From Paralvinella palmiformis (lineage: Eukaryota; Annelida; Polychaeta; Terebellida; Alvinellidae), in the NCBI GenBank assembly GCA_025642065.1, contig JAODUP010000418.1, forward strand, positions 94,501 through 158,500: 64,000 bases of DNA, in the 5' to 3' direction. Made by a program: the position numbers and the translations under genes. This document shows positions 1 through 15,000 of this stretch, one piece after another. Below the pieces are notes generated by a model. The model worked only from the letters and a program-made list of their open reading frames with translations, searched no databases and had not been told where the DNA came from. Numbering within the stretch: the first letter of the stretch is position 1; every line of letters starts with the position of its first letter.

Positions 1-98
1 GCGTAAATCTGAAAAATAGAAGAAAAACAAAATTTCGCTTAACACATGAAATCTTGGCTTCCCAATATACTAACATCAATACAGATATAATGTAGAGG

Positions 99-287
99 GT
101 GATGATGATGATGATGATTGGCCACTTTTGTGCACGTGGTAGTCTAAATGGGCTGAACGACCTCCAAAGGTAATGAAGCAAAGTCAAAGATGAAACACCC
201 TTCAGATATGCCCAGGCCGAGATTCGAACACGGGTGGTATTGATCTGTGATCCAACAGGCTACCGTTATACCACGGAGGCGCCACAC
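99..287 (-). mobile_element. tRNA-derived SINE family A, copy 1
   Basis: On the minus strand it begins GGCGCCTCCGTGG with a tRNA-like A box, then a B-box-like TTCGAATC, then a body ending GTGCACAAAAGTGGCC. It is flanked by ATAATGTAGAGG (87-98) and ATAACGTAGAGG (288-299), an 11/12 target-site duplication. The same sequence recurs at 16.4, 27.6, 38.0, 47.2, 51.4 and 59.8 kb. Confidence 0.85.
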
Positions 288-1650
288 ATAACGTAGAGGA
301 GATAACACAAAGCACCAGGGATACAACAAGGACAAATAAAACAAAAATATAATATATTTGCAAGTGTGTGAGAGAGAGTGCATGATGAATATTCATACCT
401 GACTAAAACATATGGAAATCTGAGTGGGAAAATTTCAGAACTGCATCCTTACACATAGAAATACATGAGTACTGCAGGTGAGGGGGTGGATCAATGTGTC
501 TAAAGAATCATGACTGAGTTTGGGATGGAGAGGAGACCTGAATAGACCTTTTATGCTCAAAAAAAAAATACAAAATGCTTGGATACCATCTAAGCAGGGA
601 ACTGCAACATGTTAGCTTTCCAGTGAACCAAAAACCATGAAGACCACGTTAAATGTAAATGTTATTTTGCTGATACTTCTGAACGACTTCTGTACGAGAC
701 CAATACACCACGAAAACTGCCTCAGTGGCTTCAGTGGTCTGGGATTGCTACCCAATACCTTAGATCTTATCATCTTCATCGGATCACAGATTGGTGGTGG
801 AAATCGTGTATCAGGGAATGTTCTTAGAAAAGAAATATAAATGCAAGATGTTTTCCATTTAAAAGAGCAACCCAGACTTTTTTCGTATTGCGATCATAAC
901 AGGGAATGGAGATGTTGCTATTTTGTTGATTTACTGGATTGTAAATGTCATAATAATCTTATACGCAGATTTATGTCTTTTGTACCTATAAGAGAATGAT
1001 AGGTTACTTAAAGTTGTTTTACCCAAATATCATACCTGGACTGCAGTATTTAGCATTTGCAATGCAGAGACCAGGAAAAAATACCACTTGTACTGTTTAC
1101 CTAGAGGCAGTTTGATTATAGTACTTTAACTGAAAGGAAATATTCCTGGAATCAATGTGGTTTTGCGGACACCAGTAAACAATGGCTGATGCTTACATTC
1201 TACTCCTTAAATTGTAACTGTTTTATGTTGTCCCAAAGTTTATTAATTTTAAGACTATTTGTGTCAATTTTCTCCCATAAATAGAATGTATAGAATAAAC
1301 AGAAGGGTATTCCTTGTACAGGGCACCATCATTTGGTGAAACCCACCATCAATGTTACATCAAACGTCCTTTATACTGAGCCAGTATTTTTCTACACGAA
1401 ACAATAAGTTTTTCCACATCCTATTAAACTGTCCTTTTTGGGTTAATGAGTTACAGTGCAGGACTCTTTGTTTATTGTTATGGGATATAAGGATTGTGAT
1501 TCAAATCCTAGTTGGGAATAAAGAAGAGAAGTTCTGTCTAGCCGCGCAACGACCCAAGTTTTCTCTCCTTAATACAGCATCTATTCCTAATTACAAATTT
1601 ATCTTGAATTAGTCACTTAAGGAAGCAATAAATGAAAATCTATCTCCATC

Positions 1651-1677
1651 CTACACACACACACACACACACACACA
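1651..1677. repeat. (CA)n microsatellite
   Basis: About 13 uninterrupted CA units just below VAC14 exon 15, inside the following intron. Confidence 0.95.
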
Positions 1678-1683
1678 ACTCAC

Positions 1684-4600
1684 ATGTAAATATAGGAGAT
1701 TCTATAAGCTGTACCAGTTTGTCAATCTCAGTAAGGAAGTTTACAGTAACTTCGAGGTCTCCACTGAAGTCATTTGTTAAAGTTCAACAAGTACATATGA
1801 TAATACTCACAATAACCTTAACACATCAATAAAATACTTATTTAAATGTAATAATATTTAGCTCACATTCATACTTATTTGGAAATTGTCAGGTTTTTAC
1901 ATTCTGAAAAATTATAATTATCAAAAACAGAGTTACTGCTTAACTATTTAATTATAGCTGAATCACATTATCAAGACTGTATGTATGTATGTGTGTATGA
2001 ATGGGTGGGTGGGTGAATGAATGGATGTATAAAATGCGAGGATATGATAGCTCTGAGGGAATAATGAAATATTAGAAATAATTTTTGGGTTCAAATCTTA
2101 TTGACTTCTTCCTGAACTTAGATATTATATTTTACAAGGTATTGTATCATTTGATTAATAGTGCTATATAAATGTATTATTATTATTATTATCATTATCA
2201 TTATTATTATTATTACCATCAACACCTGCAATGCCAACATCATTATCACCACCAACTCTACTAGCTATATACTATTAATGTAAATTCAGCTATACATGAT
2301 GACTGATCTAATTTCGGGTGGAAATAAAGCGAAATCCTTAGACCAGCAAGGCAAGCATATACCTTATATTATTAGATAGCATCTTTAACACCCAATGAAT
2401 ATACAGACCATTTTCTAATGATTTATGGTTGCTAATACAAGGATACAACACCATGAGTAGCTTCCAGGCTTGTTTATAATTCTGTGTTAAGAAACACAAA
2501 GACACTGTGGCCACCGGATTATGGCACCAAGCTCTATACAGGCAACAAAACAACAAACAACTCTCCTAAAATAATATAAAAAATCAATTAGCAAAAACAT
2601 ATATATGTAAACCTATATGCACGTATCACATAAATACTACTTAATATTAAATAGTCTCTCCCTCATTGGCTGGCTGCCTCAGAAAACACATTTTTATCAG
2701 TTATCCTGAATTTGTTACGTGGTAGCTATCTTCCCATCTAAATAAGCAATATATATATATGTACAGCTATCATAATAAATATTCACTGTTATATAAAACA
2801 AAATTTTGACTAATAAAGACTTTGAAAATTCTTTTTATCAATAACCACCTCGTGAGCTAATTATTATGCAAACAAAAACAAACGATGGTTTGTGATCGTG
2901 TCCCGATTCGGATAAATAAAGGGTATTGTTTTTATTTTATTGTTTTTATACAACAGATGCATAAAACGATTGTTTAAATTTTTCCGACATCAAAATACAA
3001 TATCTTCGAAGATCCACACGAATAGCTCTTTTGGATATTTCGCCCCAGGATGGCAAGGCTTTACTTAACTGAATTAATGGAAACTAAACATAGTATCAAT
3101 AAACAAAGCTATCCTTTCCATGGTTTGCTTTAGATGGCTGACACGGACTGACTCCAATGATGTTACTTATCAGATTTACTGACAATATCACATCACGTTC
3201 TGTACTTCCACAGTAATTACTATAATTAGTATTAATTACCTTAGTTTTTAGATCTTTTAGCTGTGTGCGCAGTTCAAAAAGCTCTGTTGAGGTAAGTAAT
3301 ATCGTACTAAGTGCTTGTATCATGTGACCGGCAAACTTTGTGTCTTCTTCATGAAGCATGATCTCTGAGAAACAGCGATAGATATCTTCCGAGTACAGAA
3401 GTAAGCAGAGCTGCCTGAAGAGGAAAATACAGAAATATGTTATATAATTTGGTGGAGAAATAGTAAAAAAACCTGAAACAGTTCAGATTAAAGGTTCTTT
3501 TTATTATAGACTATTTCACATGACTGTATTCTCAGGGTGGGCATAAGATAAGATAGTGTTTGGGGAAACATTTCACAATAAAAACTGCATGATATATCTT
3601 TCAAAATTTGGAAATAATATAAAAACAAATAAGTGAACCTCATTTAAGCTAAAATTGTGCCTTGAAGTGACTAGAGCATCTTATACACAGAGGTATATCA
3701 ACATAGTACAAGTTTTTATTTTAAAAAAGAATAATAAAAATACAATAAGAATAATACAAATAACAAAAATTCATGGAAATTTTCAGAAAGTAACAAAGAG
3801 GTCACCTGATAATGAAGGATCCCCTGTCTTCAAGCAGTTGTCGGTCAGTACTAAACAGAGCCAGCAGATCAAGTATGAACTTGGTGAAGTAACTATTCAT
3901 GCCATGTGCAGATTCAATTGACTTCTTCACATCGGGAGCCAACTTGGGTGGTCTAGGGTCGGATATAACACAGTTTTTGCCAGCAGAACTCGATGATATC
4001 TCAGCTAAAACCTCCAGGTCAAGGAGCACCACCTGACAAAATATGCATTCTGGTTACTGTTTTGCCAGTACACACAAACACAAAACTAAACCAATATGAA
4101 GATCTACTTACACACATCTACTGACATTCAAATCCTCTAAAATTATGACAATCTGATCTGATGTGTTTTACACTTTAGGCTTTAACTTGAAAGTACACCA
4201 ATAATCAGTGGTTAACACTATCCAGGCAAACACACGCATTCTAATAAATACTAGGGTCACAACAGACAATAACCTCATCAGTAGGGTCAGACAGGGTCTT
4301 GAGAAGTAACGGAAACAGCTCCTCAACTTGACGAAACATCTGTAATGTGATAGAAACAATGTGAATTGCATTCACTAATACAAAGTACTACGTGCATAAA
4401 ATATAACCGGCAATGATTAAAAATGAGACACAATCGTAATTAGCATAAAGTGTGTGCCGGGTAGGAAGAAACCTATATTACACAGGTCTTGCATGGTACA
4501 CTTTTAGAATATCGTCTCACCTTGTTGGGAGTTTTGGTGAAAAGATGAAAGATCCAGCGAAGAGCGGCTATCCTCGTCGCAACAGAATCATGAATCAGCT

Positions 4601-6037
4601 GCTTTGTCAACGCTTCTATAGCAGATGGAATGTCTAACTGAATTTGGCTGAAGAAAAAAAATCAATTGAAGTGTAACATCAGCATACACGTGATTAGTGA
4701 GCAATAACTGATGATGACACAACTAAAATATTTTAGCATTCAACACTTTATAAATGACCTCCTGACTTTAAAAATGGTAAATATATTAATAATTTATTAA
4801 GCGGGGACTGTGTCTCAGTGGAAATGACTAATATAAGTAATGTGTATTGCAGGAGATAGCTTTAACAAGATGACTGCATACTAAACATAATGTTTCTTAA
4901 ATTGAGGCTGAATTAAAAAACTAATTTTAAGTTTGTTCTATCAAATAAGCCAAAGCCTGAAAATGATAAGTATCTGCCTCTTAATTGAAATTCTTGCCAA
5001 ATCATGGTGTAAACATGATATAATTCCATTGTAAATAGCCATATAACGTGATCGTGTAGGACAAAAACAAAAGTATGCAAAATATCTTGGCTTCAAATAT
5101 GGTGATTCAGAAAGATTTAAGTTGCCGTAGTTATGAAAATACTATTACACAAGCTAATAAGATAAGGATGAAACTGTCATGTCCCATATTAGCAAGCCAT
5201 ACATCTATGTAGATCGGCATGGAAATATAGTCTACTTGTTTTAATAAACTGGGTTTTTTCATTATATCTCACAACTTACTTCACGAGTGGGATCCATAAT
5301 TAGGGCAGACACTCTGCAATTATGACTTGCTCATTATGAGATCAATAATAACGTAATCTGTATTCACACACGGATAAATTAGTAAGTTCTATTGAAACGA
5401 ATTACAGCATTAAAACAAAGTGCACCATTAAAAGTACACCATGTTTACTGATGCAATGTAACCTATTATACAATCATGCCCCACCCTACATCATTGATTA
5501 GTTCAAAAAGCTGTGACATAACGCAGTCTTTGATGTAAACCAGACATAATGCCTTGAAAATACCCTAAAATGCCTTCCAATGTAAATATTTAATTGTGTA
5601 TACATTTCCTTATTTATTTAATGTGTTTTTATAGTATTTTTAAACTGTTTGTTAGCTTCTTTTATCTATTGTTGTTAATCCATTTATTTCACATCCTTTT
5701 ATTATGATGTAGGTAGCACAGCTGAGTGGCGTAATGTCGGATGAGATGACGTTCACTAGAGTGAGATTTACTGTAGAAAAGTGGTGTAACGGTGAATTTG
5801 ACGTAGACCGAAATGATGTAAAGTGGGGGTATTACTGTATGTTGATGATCAGAAAGAGTATGGTTTAATGACACATCAACACACACAAAAATCAGTTGTG
5901 TCATGACCTTCAAGGCTTCTCTCAATGACGTATGGCTGGACACATTGTGTCAAACCTGAATATCACAGAAGGTATCATAGATAATAATGACAATGGTGCT
6001 AGATTAATTATTTCCGCTTGTTACTGTGTATGTGTGC

Positions 6038-6082
<45 letters not shown>

Positions 6083-9000
6083 ACTAGGAATGTACAACTA
6101 ATAGTGTACAATCAGGCCTGCCATCCACCACCCGTGAACAGCCGCCAACCATGGCTACGATCAACCTTTGATAAGGACCCGATTTCCTCTCAAGATAATG
6201 GCCCCATTTATCTGCCCCCTGTTATTCAGCCACCACCAATGCTTATGCAATATGAATACCATATATTGCCGTATAAAATATCCCGACTATTACTGTCAAA
6301 CACTGACCATGAAATGTTTCTGGTAATCTGTGAATTGATTGACAAGCTGTCCGGGTCATTAGGTAGCGATCATGACAGTGTTGATCATGCAATTGGCGAT
6401 AGATTAAATAAAGTGATTGTTGGGATTAACAAAGGATCCAAAGTCACGTGTAATTAACCACCTCGAGGCTGTCTGCAGAATATGCCTCCCCCACTCTAAT
6501 GCCACCCCACCACAATGCCAAATTTTAGCCAGGTCCCAAAGTTGGCATAAAAGTTAGGTTAGCCTATATTTGTTTACAACACATTCATGGCAATGAAGCA
6601 TTCATCGAATAAAACTAATCAAGCGAAGTTAACATAAAATACAGAACCTGGACCAAAATAATGAAATAATGGTTTAAATATCCATGAATGAATAAAGTAA
6701 TTTACACCCTCATTCCATTTAGCCATGTAGTTATTATTGTAGAACACAATTATAACTGATTCTAAAACTGATCTTTTGTCTTTTTCATGTGCAACTAAAT
6801 TATCGACGACCACTAAAAGAATTCTCATCCACTAACAGCAAAGGCCAATTAAGTCAAATAGTGTTTATGCAAGAGGGCTGTTAAATGAAAGTAACTTATT
6901 GATCTAATAAGAGTTTTATTTACTTCTATACTACCAGCTGGTTTAAATTGCCAGTTATTCATCAGGTTTTTACGGGTTCATTCACATATTAAATAATAAT
7001 ATATTCCTCATCAACAGACCATTCTGCAACGGACTGGCAATCGTCGCTAATGCTGGAGTCTGTTGCTCCACTGGACTGGGTCTGAGTGTCACATTCTGAA
7101 CCATCACCAGATGTCACCGATGGCGGCTTATCTGCAAAGTAATAAAGAGAGACTATGTACCATTGGCACACATAAAATTGTCTTATTCAGTTACAATATT
7201 GATATGCATTCGGTTCAAGCTGGAGGCCACAGCCTGCACGATACAAGGATATGGTAAACAGTCAACATCTCAGATGTTTGCCGAGGCTCCCAATGGTATC
7301 ACTGAATAGTGCAACCAATCATATTGGTTACTGTCTATGTAAATATTCCACAGCACACCAAGACAAACATGGTGGACTGTGCTCATAGGTGTTACCCAAT
7401 CAGAGCAACTGTAAGAACCAATTAACCATGACTATCAATGGTTTCCTTCAATTGCTTGTTATGTTATTTTAGAAAATACAGGTTGGTTATCAGCAGTATT
7501 TGACTGCATCAGTCACACGAAGAAAAATATTTTGGTGTGTGTGTGTGTGTGTGTGTGTCAGGCCTCGACATTAACGGTTGTCAGCCTGTCCAGGACAACC
7601 AAACTACGTAATCGGACAAGTAAAACCACATGCTTGATTGTCCGCCATGTCAAGTCGTATTTACAATTATTCTTGAGTCAATATCAATAACCGCAATTAT
7701 CACAATGTGTGTCTACCAATACAAAACAAATTCAAAATTTCGGACAAGTGATTTTTTCCAGACAAGTAAAAATTAAGTGTCCGACATCAAGTGGCAAAAA
7801 AGTTAATGTCAAGCCCTGTGTTTGTGTGTGTGTGTATAACAACCCCCTCCACATTTTATTATAAGCCATGAATTGGAAGTTATTTTTATGTTCTGTGATG
7901 AGTAACAGGCACAAAAGCATATGTTCTCGTAAATATAGCTCTTCATATAATTACATTGAATCAAAACATAAATTTGACATAGGTAAGTCACAAGATTGTG
8001 AATATTTCTCACCGAGAAAAATTATTGCACAGACCGACTCTAAAAAAGACTGTTGTAAACAGAACATGAGATAAACCTGACAAGACATAAATTAAATACA
8101 CAAAAATATTTGGTACTTAACCTTGGACAATTATTTTCTTAAAATAATTAAGTTAACGTATCTGATTAAGTCCAGTCAAATATTAGAAAACACTCTTTTA
8201 TCAATTTGCTGTACTGAGGAGTTAACGATCTCATTTCATAGAATATATCTGAATTGTCAATAGAGTCAGTTACGTGAAAGTAGAGTGTTTTATAATATAC
8301 TGACATAGCCCTCGGCTGACCCATGACCCCATCATAGCCCCTTGATAGCGTCTGTAGCTAAATCAGCACATTTCCATTATCATCATAGCTGCAGTAAGAA
8401 GTGAATAAAATAAAAAGAATGTGTACCAAACAGACATACCTGGTGTTGTAATGTCAACATCATCTTCTTCGCCTACTAGTTTCATCAGGCTGCTATTAAC
8501 AACACGTGATACATCCTTAATATCTAAGAGATTTTATGAAGGAGAATATCAAAGAAAAACTTTTCAGTGTCAGAGACATCACTGCATCATTTTCCCTGTC
8601 ATGAGGCTACAAAGATCAAACAAAAGGTTGTCTTTTCAACAGAGATGGAGTAATTATACTCTGTACTCATACTTTCTGAGTAATCATACTCATATTTGAG
8701 TATATTGATCCAAAAAGAAAACTAATTGTTCTCGAGTACATTATGGTAGATAGAAATGGTAATATTAGAAGTAAATATTCAGTCAGATTTCCCTAATTAA
8801 TAGTAATTTAATACCTTTTCTCCCCAGAGAAGCCACATCTCCAGACCCTCATGATTACATTCTAAAGTAATTGTACTCATACTCAAGTACATTCAAAAGT
8901 AATCATACTTGTACACATTTGTTTTCTGAGTACTCGTACTTATACATCTTCAAAGTAATCATACTCAAACTCGATTACCTTGTATTGTAATCGCTCCATC

Positions 9001-12000
9001 TGTGCTTTCCAATTCACCAGACGTCTTTGTTTATATAATGAAACTTTCTAATTTTAAATTACTTGAAAAATGTTTGGATCCATATTTCTCAAGTGAAACC
9101 AATTCCTATTATTAAGAACAATGCCCAACCAGTCCAATGGGCAGTTCAGATAGAGGACTTATAAGGCAATCTATATTCAAAGATGACCTAAGGTAGTTCA
9201 AAATTAGTAGTTCAAATCTATTATTTAAAGAAAGTTTTACAATATTATAACAACAGAACAGAAAACATCGTCAGAAGTTACCGTATAGTATTAACCACAA
9301 CATAAGATCATGAACATACACATACATATATCATTTAATAACCAATCCAAATGTGCCAGAAACATGGAACATTAGTAAAATAAATTCGGCATATTAGATA
9401 GTTTCCAACAGACATGCCCAAAATTAATAAAATGTTTCAGACAGATGTCTTACAATAAGCTGAAATGGGTTCCTGTTCATTTATAATTATTTGAAAAATT
9501 TACTGGATAATATGTAAAATCGACATTAGAAGGGTTAAACAACCAGAAAAATAGTAACTAACCTAACTACACAGGCAACATTTAATAGTTGATACAACCT
9601 GTGATTCCTACAGGCTAAAAAGAATAAAAATATTTTCCAGGCACAAATGTCAAAGTTGATACGTTCTTTACCCTCTTTGTCTACAAGTTATTCCTCACGG
9701 GGAGAACCCATACCTAATAAACATCCCTCCTGCACAATATATAACATCACAATACAATTCTACAATATTCATACAATTATTATTCGGGTTGATAATTAAA
9801 ACACAGTAATACTACAGACTGAACTCCTGTGGCTTTGATGGAATTAGCATCAAGGATACTTTGTGGATCTTCAGTACCGGTATATGCCAAGCAGGGCAGT
9901 ATGGCCATTAATACACCAGACATGTATGGCAACATTCTACGACCAGATAACTTTACAAACTCTCCTAGCCATTGTATGGCCGTGTATTGGATTACTCGGT
10001 CTAGACAAACAAAATGACAATTCGATAACAACAAGGCTCATGGCAAAGATGGGAAAGCTTCGGACTTTAAAATGACAACAAAACTGCAAGAAAACAATAG
10101 AACACATTAGACATGGGGTCAATTCAATTCTGCAATTGGAATCGATGGTCAATTCCAAATCCAAAATTGATCATTTAAAAAATAAATGTAATTGGAATTG
10201 ATAAATTTTGAATTGGAATTGAAGTTTCCTACAAAAAAATTTAATCCACAAATTAATTTATGACAATCCTACTTGGAATATAAACTACTCGGAGTAGGTA
10301 TTCCAAATAGGTACTCGGCATACCTTCTCCTGGTAAAAAGTAGTAGGTAAAAAAGAGTCGGTAAAAAACGGAATTGGATTGATACATTTGGAATTGATAA
10401 ATTTGATGTGGAATTGACCCCATGTCTGGAATACATATTTCTTAGGCATGTTGCATTTGGCACATTTTATAATTGAATGCCTCAATCAACCAATACCATT
10501 TGTCATCTTAATACTAATAGATGCATTTACATATCATTACGATGTGGGGTATCACTAATTACTGACCTGTTGACTGGCTGTGTAATATAATAATATTCAC
10601 CATTGCCGAGAAGTCTACACGAAGTGGATCTCTATTTTTGATGCCTTTTAACAATTCGCCCAATGCCGCCTCAGTCCTAGAGACAGAAAGTTGGTACACA
10701 AACTTTATAATACATCATACGTGTATCCAGTTGATGACTTAAGTTTGGCATGCAATGTAGTGTGTGAAATAAGCACCCGCCGAGTATCCCTGGCAATTAA
10801 AAACATTGCCGGGCTAGTAACTATGACTCAAAACCAGCCTATTTGGCCAATACTGACTCGGGGCAATTCCAGATAGAAACAACCCATCAATTGTTTATAT
10901 TATAATTGAGATGGCCATGTTTTGTTTGACATTTGATTAAACTGCAAAATTACTACCGGGTAATAATAATGGCTGAAATGGCAGTTATTTTATGTAGCTT
11001 AGCTACCTCAAACGATGGAGATGGTCTGTAACTTACTGCTTCACCACGGGGACAAATTCTAAACAATTTTAAAATTGACAATAGATGGCATATTCGGCGG
11101 AGAAAACCTTGCTAGTTGCCTGGTTGGATAAAAAAAACTCCTCCTACTATAGTGCCATGGCAGGGATTCGAACCTCCAACTTCCCGAACAGCATGACCAT
11201 GAGTAAGAAAGTCCGATGCTCTCACTCACTAGGAGATTGTTGATTAACAATGACAAGTTGTTGATATGTGGAAATGACATTAGTAAATAATCATCATCGG
11301 AGATGTTTGTCACCAGACATGAGACTGTGATGAAGACTGACTACGAGCTTATTTCACGCTGCATAATGTGTAAATACAACACAGTTAAAACATGCACATG
11401 GTGATCTTACATTTTTCTGATTTCCGTGTTCTGGTCACCCAAAATCTGGAACAAGCCATCCAGAATATCAGGCAGAAATATAATCATGTCTATATCTGGA
11501 ACAGCATCTAGTGTAATTACCTGTAAATATATAACACAATAATTTAATTCAGTGTATAATATTGTGGCTAAAGGGGTAACATTAAAAACTGGTTGGTTAA
11601 TTACCTTATGAACTGACAGCAATTTGTTCAAGTTGGAAAGAGTCAGCAAAGTTTGCAAAATTGAGTGTGGTGTCCCACACGGATCAATTTTAGGACCTCT
11701 CTTGTATCTACTGTATGTAAAGGGCGTTGCACAGTGTACTAAAGCCAAATATTATCTTTTGCAGATGACACCACATTGTTTTCATCTGTTTCTGAGCCCA
11801 AGTTATGTTTTGAAAAGGCAAATATTGAAGCCAACAAATTATTTAACTGGTTTTGAGCAAACATACTGTCACTTAATCCCCCCAAAAAACCAAATTCATG
11901 ATAATTAAGCCATCAAAGCTAAATTTGAGCTCAGTGGTCTAAATCTTTTAATAAGTGGACCATTGGAGAGAATTGGCATAGGATATAAGGAGGAAAGCTC

Positions 12001-15000
12001 AAAGTTTCTTGGTGTGATATTTGATGAATCATTTACATAGAAACGTCATATAAATTAAAAAACTCAAAATCACTTTTTGAAATTAAGCAAGTAAGAAATA
12101 TTTTGAATACATATAGTCCAAAAACATTATATTTTGCACTTATTCAGCCATATATTAACTATGGCATGGGGAAATACTAAACAATCTATTCTTCTTATGA
12201 ATAAATATAGGTGGATCAAATTACCTTATTCTTTTGATAAGATTTTTAGTTTTAATCAGGAGATCCAGAGTAGACTCACAACCAGACTATCACATCAGCT
12301 GTACATTCAACCATGTGACTCCAGTTTTGCTAGAAAATTACCGCTGAATTTCTCAAAATATGGAACAAATGGAGTTGTTGTGCTCATAATGCATTCATTT
12401 CTCCATCTAAACTGAAAAGGCAGCTAAAAGCTGAAATGTTGGCTAACTATGTAAGTAATGTAATGTGTGTTAACACTCAATGCAAATACTATCAAAATTG
12501 ATTGAATCCTCTAATATTGTTTTGGCCTTTATTATGAACTTTACCAATTTTATTTAAAACTGAGGTTTAACTCTAAACTCTCTCTTTTCTGCTGGTCTGG
12601 TTATTGCATTGTAACACTAACAGTGATTGAATTTTTGGTCACGTCTCCTCTCTGGGTCAGTCATCCACTCTGGTTTCATGCCATCTCCATTGATAAATGA
12701 AAAAAATGTGGGGGGGTGTCCCAGGGGGAACATGGCAATAGCTATCCTGGTCCCTCAGTTCACATTGTAGATTTATCATAAATGTTTTTGGTATTGAAAT
12801 TTCTTGTATAATTGTTATGCGAACTGAATATATCTATCTAACTATGTGTATACTTTGTCTCCATCGTGTTTAATGTATATTTGTTGTTCTGTTTGGAATA
12901 ACAGGACTATGAGATGGAACCACCTGCTGATAAGACATCAGAGATAATAAATTATATCTGTTACTAAACAAAAAAGATAATTGCAAAACAACACAGAAAA
13001 CAAGGGTTGATAACTTCACACATTTGAAAATGGTTCTGATAGGTCAATGACACTGTAAATGAAACATATAAATGGTAGAATGAAAACACGTCTCGACAAG
13101 TTTTCATACAAAAATAGACTTACCCATGACACGATAAATTGTCGGGCAAACGGATTTTTATTGTAAATTCTTTCCCGGAGGAGCGGTATAAAAGAGACAA
13201 GATCAAATTGACAACTCTCCGTAACTATGTCCTTCATCAGACGATCCAGAAGTTCAGAACCACTTCTCACATTCTGATCAGGGTCAGCAGCAAGCTAAAG
13301 AGATAAACAAATAAAAATTGCATTTTACACCAGAGTTATTTTAATTATTAAAATTAGCCGAGTTTTGACGGCATCTCCAGAAAGGTAAACTTTGGATAAT
13401 TTTTGTGTTTCCGTCTGCTGAATGGTAAATCAATTGTGCTTATAGAAGAAATTTAAAAATGCATTTTAATATTGTCTCCAGAAGTGACCCACACTTAAGA
13501 TTATTTTACTACTGTTATATATATAAAATAATGCATACCCGAAATGAATTATTTATTAAAACGTGTCTTGTTATAGTGTATTGATAAAGAATATGGACTA
13601 TATTTGTCGAACGGTAGAGACCAATTCAGTGAGTGCATCTTTTTGATTCTGTTCATTTCAGTAAGTGTGCAATCCACAATGCACATGTATGACTGGAAGT
13701 TATTATTGATATCATACAGAGAATCTACCAAACTGAAAGAAATTTGTTCATTAATGCGTGTTCAACCAGATAGCCAGATTTAGCATTGCCAATTTTTAAA
13801 AAAAAATTCTGCACAGAAAATCTCATGTATCTGAAGTATGTATATCTGTAGGTCATAAAAAAAACACCGACACTCACCTTACTGAGACCGTCAAATATGT
13901 CATTGAAGTAAGGCAGCACGGATCCTCTGGCTACCTTGACAATGTTATAAAGTGCCTCGCATCCATAGTAACGTACCCTACTGTCAGAGTCGAAGAAACA
14001 GGTCAGGACGGGTTTGACTAGATCCTGCACATAACTGGATGAGTCCTGAAGAGATGATTAACATCAGCAGATCAACATTAAGATCTCGATGGCTCAGTGG
14101 TAAAGTGCTGAACTAAAAACTGGAAGCTTCTTTAATCGAATCCACCAACAGGTTACTCAGATTGCAGATATAACCTGGATTAAGCTTGTAAAAGCTAGGT
14201 TTAATCCAAATGAGCTGGCCCAAACTGATTTAACCTGGACTAAGCAGGCAAAAACTTGGATTTAACCCACCCAGCTAGGCTAAATCAGTTTAGCCTGCAA
14301 CAAATCAGGTAAAACCTGGTTTGAACCCACCCAAGCTAAACTCAGTTTAAGGTGGGTTAAACACCAAGGGAGTTGATGATGGTGGTGGATTCTACAGGTG
14401 GCATTGTAAAATTCTCAGGTCGAGTTAGAACATCTGGTTCATAGGACAGATATGTAAACTACCTGTATAGAAGCCTTCAGAAACTAGCATTATAAATATG
14501 GTGCTAAACAGACAAATAAACACAAAACCTGTAATAATATCATAATTGTTAAAACTGGTCATATTTATTTATTTTCATAATTACATATTATTTCTTATGA
14601 GATAGTCGAGATTTAATTCCATTTTGTCAATTCCAAATCAAATTTATCAATTACAAATTTAAATGTATCAATTCCAATTAAATTTTTACAGACACTTTTT
14701 ACCAGAAGTAGGTACTACGAGTACCCACTCGTAATACCTACTCCGATTAGTTTACATTCCAAGTAGGATTGTCATGGAAAAAATATTTCGGAATTAAAAA
14801 TATTAAATAGTAAATTAATTTGTGGATTTAATTTCTTTTTGTAGGAAACTTCAGTTCCAATTTAATCAATTCCAATTCCATTTTTTTAAAGTAATTAATT
14901 CCAATTCCGGAATTGAAACCGTTTCAAGTATTTTGATGCTTATTTATATTTAAGACATATTACTAAAAAAAGGTGGAAATACCAATTTTACCATATGTGC

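Larger units (their letters stand above)
1..1683. other. VAC14 intron 15 sequence with a SINE
   Basis: This is the intron following exon 15 (donor GTGAGT at 1683). I looked on the minus strand for the next conserved VAC14 block (Leu-Arg-Leu-Gln-Leu-Leu) and did not find it, so the last exons should lie to the left. Holds a SINE-A copy, a (GAT)n run at 107-118 and a (CA)n run at about 1651-1677. Confidence 0.7.
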
